IMG/VR virus record: IMGVR_UViG_3300025647_000188
Coordinates: 1 to 29,250 of that record
Reading direction: 5' to 3' (one strand)
Length of the DNA: 29,250 bases
From: a virus
Shown here: positions 1 through 5,469 of the stretch, piece after piece
How positions within the stretch are numbered: the stretch's first letter is position 1
How the letters are laid out: every line of letters starts with the position of its first letter
Translations under genes and position numbers: made by a program
The notes under the pieces: model-generated
Told to the model about the DNA's origin: nothing
Seen by the model: only the letters and a program-made list of their open reading frames with translations
Database searches by the model: none

Positions 1-116
1 ATCAATAATTTTTGAATCTCAAAAGAGATTCGATCCCGCTCAGCAGCGTCTGGCACTACCTTGTCAAGCACCCCTTCAATCAAGGTCGTGATAGGTGCAA
101 CAAGCGCTTGCCACAT
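1..116 (-). CDS. Holin of 3TM type, N-terminal part only (cut by window edge)
   Basis: This partial gene starts with ATG at 116-114 and runs off the left edge, giving 38 full codons. The start overlaps the endolysin stop as TAATG, which points to translational coupling. The visible N-terminus begins MWQALVAPITTLIEGVLDKV and continues VPDAAERDRISFEIQKLL. The pattern of a short hydrophobic amphipathic start, a 'V(I/V)PD.A.RD' motif and a following helix is what I know from the 3TM holin family (GTA_holin_3TM). The membrane segments expected of that family lie outside the window, so the call rests on the N-terminus and the position next to an endolysin. Its likely role is to permeabilise the inner membrane so that the endolysin reaches the peptidoglycan. 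It is too short for the family to be proven from sequence alone. Confidence 0.6.
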   Translation of the reverse strand, partial: MWQALVAPITTLIEGVLDKVVPDAAERDRISFEIQKLL

Positions 117-532
117 TACCAATACTCCCCGGTTCGCATCTGCTCGGCCAGTTCTGTTGCCCGAACGCCTACCTGGTTCGCCCAGACGCTGTTCAGCATT
201 TCTTCTGCGGCTTTATCGAAATCAAAATCCTGTACTGCTCTCAGTGTTTTTTTGAACAGCAATAGTTTATAAATGCCCAGATTGAAGCACATGTTGATCA
301 GAACATTTAACCGGACGTCATCTAACAGATCAGCGCCGCTAATATGTTTCAAGACATCCTTTCTGGCTCGGGCAACGTCCTGCCTCAAAAGCTCTAAAGC
401 CTCCGATGGTGTGATGCCCACATCGTCCAGGTTTCTGCCATAGCCGATAGTGAGTTTACCCGCAGTGCATCGGTAAGGTTTAGATCGAAACCCTTCATGA
501 CGCTTTAGCTGTTCGATTAAGATATCCATCAT
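116..532 (-). CDS. Endolysin, T4-type lysozyme (glycoside hydrolase 24)
   Basis: This is a muramidase of about 138 residues that cleaves the MurNAc-GlcNAc bonds of peptidoglycan for host lysis. Counting from ATG 532, the N-terminus shows the GH24 active-site pattern: E13 in RHEGF, C22 in YRCTAG and T28 in KLTIGYG. The spacing E-8-C-5-T matches the E-8-D/C-5-T triad of phage lysozymes, here with Cys at the usual Asp position. The length is typical of a single-domain endolysin. The frame is open to a GTG at 538, but an AAGGTGG sequence lies just upstream of the ATG pair at 532/529, so I prefer the ATG start. No signal or SAR helix is visible at the N-terminus, so export through the adjacent holin is expected. 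The start overlaps the preceding 27-codon ORF and the stop overlaps the holin start. Confidence 0.9.
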   Translation of the reverse strand: MMDILIEQLKRHEGFRSKPYRCTAGKLTIGYGRNLDDVGITPSEALELLRQDVARARKDVLKHISGADLLDDVRLNVLINMCFNLGIYKLLLFKKTLRAVQDFDFDKAAEEMLNSVWANQVGVRATELAEQMRTGEYW

Positions 533-612
533 AGCCACCTTGAGATAACTCGTTTAGGTCTTTGCTTACGCTGCCATTCGCACACGTCGTTGGCTAAAGC
601 CTTCAGCTTCAT
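529..612 (-). CDS. Tiny basic ORF, 27 codons, coupled between adaptor and endolysin
   Basis: The frame starts with ATG at 612-610 and stops with TGA at 531-529. The product begins MKLKALANDVCEWQRKQRPK and ends RVISRWL. It is strongly basic and has no family I recognise. The ATG overlaps the TGA of the 233-aa adaptor gene (ATGA), and its own TGA overlaps the ATG of the endolysin (ATGATG). An unbroken frame joined to both neighbours by 4-nt overlaps is typical of real, translationally coupled phage genes, and it fills the whole gap between them. It could instead only serve to pass ribosomes to the endolysin. Moderate confidence that it is translated; no function is proposed. Confidence 0.5.
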   Translation of the reverse strand: MKLKALANDVCEWQRKQRPKRVISRWL

Positions 613-1310
613 TTAGAGTCTCTTGGGGCGTACACTCTATCCCCGGTACTACCTTGGGAAGCCGCAGTATCAAGATACTTAGGAAATTCACGCTGGATTA
701 CTGCAAAGATGTCTGCCGGTCTTGCTGCGCCTATTGATCTGCTGAATTTTTCAAAGAAATAATTAGCTTTTTCAAGATTTTGAGTATCGGCATCGTTCTT
801 CGAGTATGCTTCATAGCACACCCAATCTATAATATAAGAGTGTAATTCTTCAGGAATCTCTGGTATATCTTGGGCGGATGACATTGATGATAGAGGCATT
901 CTATACACGGTCAATTTGAGATCAGCGTCTGCATTAGGGGTCGGTGTTACTAATAGCATTCCATCGCTATAATCTGTCGAGAAGTAGGATGGGGTTCCAG
1001 ACGCTGCCTCCCACCCAAGAATCGTATCTAACACTTCTACTGATATGCGTTTTAAACGTCCCGCCCCATCTAGTGCCGCCCGGTTTACTAGGATAATACG
1101 AGGATCAATAACGTATGTGGATGTCCCAGAGACTAAACTTACTGTAGTTATAGCACTCGTAGCGTCTTTTAAAACTAACGCTCTCCTACATATTTCACGC
1201 TCCCCGGCGTTAGCGTATGCTATTAGGTCTTCATCAGTCCATAGCACCCCAGTAGTCCCTAGATCGTCTAAGCGAATACGGGATTGCATCAATATTGACT
1301 CTAGATTCAT
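609..1310 (-). CDS. Head-to-tail adaptor-like protein 2 (233 aa)
   Basis: This 233-residue protein is of the head-completion or adaptor type that binds under the portal in short-tailed phages (P22 gp4-like or related). It is recognised by position and by similarity to the neighbouring 219-aa protein rather than by a unique motif. Both begin MNL, followed by a 'tR.RLdDlG....wTDE.L' segment, then 'P.YF / PEFY', 'L..TP.P.AD..LKL.VYR.PL' and 'PEIPEELHSYIIDW..YEAY'. The start ATG has GGAG about 6 nt upstream. The stop overlaps the start of a 27-codon ORF, and the start overlaps the stop of a 20-codon ORF. The C-terminal 40 residues are low in hydrophobics and have no partner in the paralogue. Role in the virion is inferred. 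Confidence 0.7.
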   Translation of the reverse strand: MNLESILMQSRIRLDDLGTTGVLWTDEDLIAYANAGEREICRRALVLKDATSAITTVSLVSGTSTYVIDPRIILVNRAALDGAGRLKRISVEVLDTILGWEAASGTPSYFSTDYSDGMLLVTPTPNADADLKLTVYRMPLSSMSSAQDIPEIPEELHSYIIDWVCYEAYSKNDADTQNLEKANYFFEKFSRSIGAARPADIFAVIQREFPKYLDTAASQGSTGDRVYAPRDSK

Positions 1311-1369
1311 ATGTACTCCAGGAATAAGGGGGTTGTATAGCCTTGATTAATCAGTTCGTCGAAGAGCAT
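1307..1369 (-). CDS. Tiny ORF, 20 codons, coupled between the two adaptor genes
   Basis: The frame starts with ATG at 1369-1367 and ends with TGA at 1309-1307. The peptide is MLFDELINQG followed by YTTPLFLEYI. It starts 8 nt after the stop codon of the 219-aa gene, and that stop forms part of a TAAGG sequence that can act as its ribosome binding site. Its TGA overlaps the ATG of the 233-aa gene (ATATGA). The GGAG used by the 233-aa gene lies inside this ORF. The exact fit at both ends suggests translation, either for a small product or to couple translation of the two paralogous adaptors. No family is recognised. Confidence 0.4.
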   Translation of the reverse strand: MLFDELINQGYTTPLFLEYI

Positions 1370-1377
1370 GGGTTGCC

Positions 1378-2037
1378 TTACAACATTGGCCGAGTGCAGT
1401 ACATCACTGCGTTGTTCGGTGTTGCTTTACTCACAGCATTGAACTTAATGCTGCGCCGTCTGCCGAAAGTGCGCTCAAACTGAGCCATTGATCTTGCCTC
1501 TAAGTCAGCATTACCGGATAACATGGCGGCTTCACCTACGGCGTACCACGTTAAGTCATTGTGATATCTGACCGGCAGTTCAGGCTCATCGGCATCGTCA
1601 GCCATATCAACTAACGGTAACCGGGACACTTTAAGCTCTAATACGTCTATCGCATCAGGAACAGGGTAAAGCTGTATTCTTTGACCGTCACGGATATAGA
1701 ACTCAGGCTTGTTAGGCGCATCTTCTGTCCAGTAGGGTCGTAAATAGTCAAGCTCATCTTCAGTGGTCTGTGTAAGCACAAACCCGTCGCTCTGCCTTCT
1801 GACGTGAAGTAGTTGCTCGACGCTGTCGTGCAACGAGTACACGTCCTCGTCTGCTAAAACGGACAACTCAATAACGGCACTGTCGTCCACCTCGTACAGG
1901 CTAAAGCCTCTCTCAAGAGCTTCGACGACACCTCGATTAAGCGATTCAGTCAGAAACTCGTCAGTAACTAAGACTTCCAAGTTCCCGATGTCGCCCAACC
2001 TCATGCGTGTGACGTTAATGAGTTGTGCAAGATTCAT
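1378..2037 (-). CDS. Head-to-tail adaptor-like protein 1 (219 aa)
   Basis: This 219-residue protein is the paralogue of the 233-aa product encoded just downstream. The N-terminal helix pair (MNLAQLINVTRMRLGDIG, then VTDEFLTESLNRGVVEALER) and the 'RDGQRIQLYPVPDAIDVLELKVSRLPLV' type block, followed by 'PELPVRYHNDLTWYAVGEA', are what I associate with phage head-completion or connector proteins that dock on the portal. The start codon shares a base with the TGA of the 92-aa gene (TGATG), and no strong Shine-Dalgarno sequence is visible, so translation probably depends on coupling. The C-terminus is basic around FGRRRSIKF. The assignment is by position in the head operon and general pattern. Confidence 0.7.
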   Translation of the reverse strand: MNLAQLINVTRMRLGDIGNLEVLVTDEFLTESLNRGVVEALERGFSLYEVDDSAVIELSVLADEDVYSLHDSVEQLLHVRRQSDGFVLTQTTEDELDYLRPYWTEDAPNKPEFYIRDGQRIQLYPVPDAIDVLELKVSRLPLVDMADDADEPELPVRYHNDLTWYAVGEAAMLSGNADLEARSMAQFERTFGRRRSIKFNAVSKATPNNAVMYCTRPML

Positions 2038-2315
2038 CAGACAGGTTTCCCGTTTTCGTCACAAGGAACTGCATTTGTTAAATAGTCAGCCAACAGTTTC
2101 GAGTAGGGAAACCACCGACCTGTGTTTCTATTTAAAATATGCGAAGCAGTTTGCTTTTCAGGGGCAGGGGAGTCTTCTCTACCTCCTTTCTCCTGTAACT
2201 TGGTAACTTCACTGCGCAACACGTCAATCGTTTTACGCAAGTCAAGCTCAACACCAAAGTCATCTTTAGCCAGTTTTGCTAATTGATCCTTAGTTAACGT
2301 AGAAATTGCTGCCAT
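2037..2315 (-). CDS. Small head-operon protein with HeH/SAP-like N-terminus (92 aa)
   Basis: This is a 92-residue acidic protein between the presumed decoration protein and the first adaptor. Residues 6-40 (LTKDQLAKLAKDDFGVELD, then a second helix LRKTIDVLRSEVTKLQEK) look like the short helix-extended loop-helix or SAP-like unit often found at an end of phage head proteins. The middle is a Pro/Ser/Glu linker, and the C-terminal half (residues about 58-92) contains a TGRWFPYS segment and several aromatics. The start ATG has AGGAGA about 6 nt upstream, which is good. The stop overlaps the next gene. Its role is unknown; a head-tail junction or DNA-end contact is a guess from position only. Confidence 0.6.
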   Translation of the reverse strand: MAAISTLTKDQLAKLAKDDFGVELDLRKTIDVLRSEVTKLQEKGGREDSPAPEKQTASHILNRNTGRWFPYSKLLADYLTNAVPCDENGKPV

Positions 2316-2329
2316 GCTTATCTCCTAAA

Positions 2330-2788
2330 TTAAGACGCTTTAGGGTCTGTTAACGCAAAGGTTGCAGACACTTCAACGACTAACGCAGCCGCAGTACCTG
2401 TGGCTAAGGTTAAGTCAATCGTGTTAGCCGCAGCGTAGAATTTACCAACACCGAAGGCAGGAGTAGTTGTTCCGTTAAAACTGGAAGCATTGGTTGCCGC
2501 ATTACCGTTACCGGATGCTACAAAACCATCTGGGTCTGCATCATCACCAATGTGGTAAGTACAAGTGCCGCCTTCTACTGTAGTTACTTTATGGGTTACA
2601 GACAGAACGAAAGCGCCTGCCGGTACGTTGATTAACTCGATAACGTCTGATGTCGCAATCGCAGAGCCTTTAACCGCTGCTGCTTCTGCGCCGTCGAACA
2701 CTGCCGATACTGTTTTAAAAGGGGTGTCGTTAACCAGTTGGCTATGGTTGTAGCCTGCTGGTCGTTGGGTTACGTTTACAGTTGCCAT
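2330..2788 (-). CDS. Putative capsid decoration or head fibre protein (152 aa)
   Basis: This 152-residue, Ala/Thr/Val-rich protein has no charged helices and is predicted by eye to be nearly all beta. It lies directly after the major capsid gene, the usual place for a decoration or head-stabilising protein. The first 25 residues (MATVNVTQRPAGYNHSQL) form an extended arm, followed by strands such as 'DVIELINVPAGAFVLSVTHKV' and 'TIDLTLATGTAAALVVEVSATF'. The ATG has AGGAC 8 nt upstream. A hairpin with a short T-run lies between this gene and the capsid stop, so its expression may be lower than that of the capsid gene. The fold and function are inferred from context; I do not recognise a specific family. 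Confidence 0.6.
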   Translation of the reverse strand: MATVNVTQRPAGYNHSQLVNDTPFKTVSAVFDGAEAAAVKGSAIATSDVIELINVPAGAFVLSVTHKVTTVEGGTCTYHIGDDADPDGFVASGNGNAATNASSFNGTTTPAFGVGKFYAAANTIDLTLATGTAAALVVEVSATFALTDPKAS

Positions 2789-2810
2789 TTATTATGTCCT
2801 GTGTAAAATT

Positions 2811-2844
2811 CGATAAAAGGGTAGGCTATCGGTTGATAGCCTAC
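2811..2844 (-). terminator. Intrinsic terminator-like hairpin after the major capsid gene
   Basis: The minus strand carries a perfect 10-bp stem, GTAGGCTATC and GATAGCCTAC, around a 4-nt loop. The plus-strand arms are 2821-2830 and 2835-2844. It is followed by CCTTTTATCG. It begins 19 nt after the capsid stop codon and lies just before the decoration gene. The T-run is only four, so it is more likely a partial terminator or an mRNA-stabilising 3' hairpin than a full stop. Confidence 0.6.
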
Positions 2845-2862
2845 GCTATAGGTTAGCCGCTA

Positions 2863-3594
2863 TTAGGAAATAGTAGCAGGCATACTTACTAAGCCAGAAG
2901 GAATCAAGGTTTTGAATCCATAAACATTCATACCTCGAACGGCGTCAGCGAACTTAGTTTGCAGACGTAAATTCTCAACTTTAACGATCTGAGAAGCAAA
3001 CGTCACCGCAGATTTATGTCCGGCTAAACACTGGAATGTGTTACCTGAACGTGCTAAGTTGTTGCTCACATACAAAGTCATACCGCCGATCTTACCCAAA
3101 CGGCCGTTGTTCAAATTGCTACGAACAATAGACTGACTGTCACCTGTAATAGAGGCGTCTTTCAAATCAGACTTTTGGATGTAACCGGCTGCTTTAGGAG
3201 GGATAACTAACCAACGGTCTTCAGTTGGAATGTTGTTCTCTTCCAGTAAAACTTCAGCGTCGATAATCCAATCAATGACGTTGGTTTTATCCATAGTCAA
3301 AGTCGAGATGGCGTTAGTCGCGTCGGCATATACTGAGCCTAAAACGTGAGTATCAATAGCAATCTTCATTTGATACGCCGCGTCCTGAGTCAACTCGTTC
3401 ATCAATGCGATGTTAGATTGAGTCGCATCAATGTCATCGATTTTAAACGAAAATGACTTCGCTTTATCGATCAGCAACTCTTGCTTTTCATCGACAATAT
3501 CTTGGTACTGAATGTCTTGGTTTACCGAGTAATCGCTAATCGCCACAGTTGGACGGCTGCGAATATGAACGGATGAGCCTTGACCTTTAATCTC
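2863..3594 (-). CDS. Major capsid protein, exon 2 (243 codons plus stop)
   Basis: This is the second and larger exon of the major capsid gene. An open frame extends back to a TTG at 3597, but that TTG is the last codon-sized piece of the intron; the exon starts at GAG 3594-3592. Joined to exon 1, the sequence reads CNSDWEG then EIKGQGSSVHIRSRP. This restores the 'DYEGEIK..GD.V.IR..P.I.I.DY' block common to many HK97-fold capsid proteins. Downstream are a predicted long helix (NIALMNELTQDAAYQMKIAIDTHVLG), 'WLVIPPKAAGYIQKSDL' and a glycine-rich 'RLGKIGGMTLYVSNNL' motif, all usual in this capsid family. The spliced product is 289 residues. Without splicing the N-arm would be lost, so the intron has to be removed for functional capsid. 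Confidence 0.88.
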   Translation of the reverse strand, partial: EIKGQGSSVHIRSRPTVAISDYSVNQDIQYQDIVDEKQELLIDKAKSFSFKIDDIDATQSNIALMNELTQDAAYQMKIAIDTHVLGSVYADATNAISTLTMDKTNVIDWIIDAEVLLEENNIPTEDRWLVIPPKAAGYIQKSDLKDASITGDSQSIVRSNLNNGRLGKIGGMTLYVSNNLARSGNTFQCLAGHKSAVTFASQIVKVENLRLQTKFADAVRGMNVYGFKTLIPSGLVSMPATIS

Positions 3595-3897
3595 CAAATA
3601 TGTTATCGGGAAAGCTCTTTATCTTTCCCATCTCATTATTTCTAATGAGTTCAGACTATATCTTCTATACTAAATATCTATTCAGTATAGCTGCGCACTC
3701 GTGGAATTTCATCATCCGTTCTGGATGGTATATTCTAGTCGTTGAACCTTCAACCTGTTCCCAGGCTGCTTGGCTGCTGATTACCCAATCTTTTATCTTT
3801 TCAAACTGTCGCACTTATCGTTACCAATTATGCTGTAGTGTTAAAAGCTCTTAGGGCGTCCCAGTCAATTCACGCAGTTTAACGAGAGCTAAGATTA
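3595..3897 (-). ncRNA. Group I self-splicing intron in the major capsid gene (303 nt, IA-like)
   Basis: The intron separates two halves of one capsid reading frame. The 5' exon ends in GAGGGT, and the intron guide GCTCTC (3884-3889) pairs with it, with the expected U-G wobble at the splice site (P1). Intron bases 1-7 (TAATCTT) pair with the first seven bases of exon 2 (GAGATTA) as P10. The intron ends in G (3595). Core pieces seen on the minus strand are AATCAGCAGCCAAG (P4-P6 region), AACGACTAGA (P7 5' arm, plus 3734-3741) pairing with ATAGTCTG (P7 3' arm, plus 3652-3659), and CTGCG with CGCAG as P3. P8 is CTATACT/AGTATAG. P9 is CTCATTA-GAAA-TAATGAG. A CATCC/GGATG hairpin between P7 and P3 fits P7.1 of the IA subgroup. 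No ORF for a homing endonuclease is present. Confidence 0.93.
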
Positions 3898-4035
3898 ACC
3901 CTCCCAGTCACTATTACAAATATCCATCAGGAATGTTTGTGCATAGTATTTGTTGTTGAGCTTTTTGCTCCAAATAGCTGGGTTAAAATTTCCGTTAGGG
4001 AGGTTGCCCCCAACTCTAGGTACATAAGTAGCCAT
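3898..4035 (-). CDS. Major capsid protein, exon 1 (46 codons)
   Basis: This exon starts with ATG at 4035-4033, with GAGGAC about 7 nt upstream, and codes for 46 residues. They begin MATYVPRVGGNLPNGNFNPA and end YAQTFLMDICNSDWEG. The next codon in the unspliced RNA is TAA, inside the intron, so an unspliced message gives only this short peptide. The 'W S K K L...YYA.T....I.N.DWEG' run is the usual N-arm of this capsid family and continues directly into exon 2. The exon is short enough to be missed by automated gene callers. Confidence 0.88.
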
Positions 4036-4097
4036 AAAAAAGTCCTCGCGAAGAGAAAAGCAATGTCATCACGACAATGCAAAATTAATAAAAATGG

Positions 4098-5108
4098 TTA
4101 TACAATCTCGCCCTTCGCTAGTGCTTCATCAATCTCTTTCTCGTATTTCCGATACTCGTCCATACTCATACTATTGATCTCAGCAGAAGTGAAGGTTCGC
4201 TTAGTCGGTGCTTTGCCCTTTGCTGATGTCTTAACATTCGGCATTGATGCGGCTTTAGCAGCGGCCAGCTTATCTTGTTTATTCACCGCTCTATTGTGCG
4301 GAGCTTGTGCTTCGGTCTGCGCAGGGTACTCGGATTTAAACAAGTTCAGCGCCGCGATCACATCACCGGCAGAGCCTTTTTCAAGGGCTTGTCGGATCAT
4401 ATTAGGTTGCCGCTCATACCATGAGGCATACTCTTGGCTCTGAACGATCTCCCGTGTGTCCGGGTGTCTATCTAAAATTTGCGCCCAATGGTTCGAGTAA
4501 GCTTCTTGTCTTTTCTGCTGACGATAGTCTTCCATCGTCTGCCTAGAAGCGGTTACGTCACCACTCATCGCATTTAATTTACCCTCTAACAGCTTGATAC
4601 GGCTGAGTAGCGGGTTAATTACTTCTGGGTAAAGCTCTAAAGCTTCTTCTAAATCTTCCCCTGAATCGATGCTAGATTCAGTCTTCTGATCCGGTTTGGC
4701 ATCAGTTTCTGGTTGCTCACTTTTTGAGGCCAGTTGCTGAGTCAAAGCTTGAACCTGAGATTGAAGCTGCTCTATCACTGAATCTCTGTTTGCGTCTTCC
4801 TTACGCTTTTCGGCCAGCTCCCTTTGGGCCTTGTTCATTGCGACAACGGCATTTTTATATCTTGACTCTGGTATCATTTCCTCTGATGAGGTTTCTGTAG
4901 ATACTCCTTCGTCGTCGCTTTCTTCCTGATAATATTCTTGATCTTCGGAAACTACTTCCGCGCTTTCTTCCTGTTCCTCTACTTCATGGGTCTCGGTTTC
5001 GGAATCCCCTTGCTCGGGCATTTCTTCTTTTTCATCTGCACCTTCCTCTGAATACATTGCGCGTAATTCATCATCTAATTCTTCATCAATTTTGTCGTAA
5101 TCTTTCAT
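4098..5108 (-). CDS. Scaffolding protein for procapsid assembly (336 aa)
   Basis: This 336-residue protein lies directly upstream of the major capsid gene, the standard place for an internal scaffold. It is extremely acidic over residues 1-80 (long Glu/Asp runs). A clear coiled-coil stretch follows at about 85-135 (NKAQRELAEKRKEDANR, then VIEQLQSQVQALTQQLASK), with further helices in the middle. It ends in a basic patch (KTSAKGKAPTKR) and a helical tail. Such a basic C-terminal helix is the capsid-binding part in known scaffolds. The ATG has AGGA 7 nt upstream. It should act inside the procapsid and leave or be degraded before DNA packaging; no protease domain is visible in it. Confidence 0.8.
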   Translation of the reverse strand: MKDYDKIDEELDDELRAMYSEEGADEKEEMPEQGDSETETHEVEEQEESAEVVSEDQEYYQEESDDEGVSTETSSEEMIPESRYKNAVVAMNKAQRELAEKRKEDANRDSVIEQLQSQVQALTQQLASKSEQPETDAKPDQKTESSIDSGEDLEEALELYPEVINPLLSRIKLLEGKLNAMSGDVTASRQTMEDYRQQKRQEAYSNHWAQILDRHPDTREIVQSQEYASWYERQPNMIRQALEKGSAGDVIAALNLFKSEYPAQTEAQAPHNRAVNKQDKLAAAKAASMPNVKTSAKGKAPTKRTFTSAEINSMSMDEYRKYEKEIDEALAKGEIV

Positions 5109-5189
5109 TCATCATCCTGGTAGGACACGTTCCAAACGCATCATAGTTCTACACTAAAGACTTACTTCTAAGGTAAGCCGCTCCGTTAT

Positions 5190-5399
5190 TTACCCTATAA
5201 AATCATTAACCTTACTTTGTAGATCAAAGTCTTCTCTAATCTCGGTCGCCTGTCCCTGTAGTAAGAGTAGCTTCTCAGGTTTGCAGGTTTCCATGTGACG
5301 GTGGAGAATGTCCAACTTCGCCGCTTTAAACTCCAAAAAGCACTTCCATCCGGGTGACGTAAAAAGCTGATACAGTTGTTCGGCTTGTTGTTTAGTCAT
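5190..5399 (-). CDS. Small helical protein between portal and scaffold (69 aa)
   Basis: This 69-residue protein is predicted to be all helical. It starts MTKQQAEQLYQLFTSPGW, and a 'SPGWKCFLEFKAAKLDILHRH' segment is followed by 'EKLLLLQGQATEIREDFDL'. Small proteins with a 'P.W..........LQG....' pattern sit at this place (between portal and scaffold) in several podovirus-type genomes as I recall, but I know no function. No Shine-Dalgarno sequence is seen upstream of the ATG. It is the first gene after the promoter at 5431-5459, leaving a 5' leader of about 25 nt. Confidence 0.6.
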   Translation of the reverse strand: MTKQQAEQLYQLFTSPGWKCFLEFKAAKLDILHRHMETCKPEKLLLLQGQATEIREDFDLQSKVNDFIG

Positions 5400-5430
5400 T
5401 TAATTAGTAAAGCTAATATTATTATCAAAA

Positions 5431-5459
5431 CTTATACCACAGTTTATTCTAAATTTCAA
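5431..5459 (-). promoter_or_regulatory. Sigma70-type promoter for the small gene, scaffold and capsid
   Basis: On the minus strand the -35 box TTGAAA (5454-5459) is followed by a 17-nt spacer and the -10 box TATAAG (5431-5436), preceded by TGG, an extended -10 motif. Each box matches five of six consensus bases. The likely transcription start is near 5424. It lies in the 70-bp gap after the portal stop and would raise transcription of the head morphogenesis genes, which are needed in high copy. Confidence 0.65.
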
Positions 5460-5469
5460 CATAAGTGGC

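Noticed and set aside
19-40. Perfect hairpin GAATCTC-AAAA-GAGATTC
   Set aside because: It lies inside the holin coding sequence, and the T-run is on the wrong side for a terminator of minus-strand genes.
3595-3600. TTG start codon for a 244-aa capsid protein
   Set aside because: The TTG is the 3' end of the group I intron. The true N-terminus is encoded at 3898-4035.
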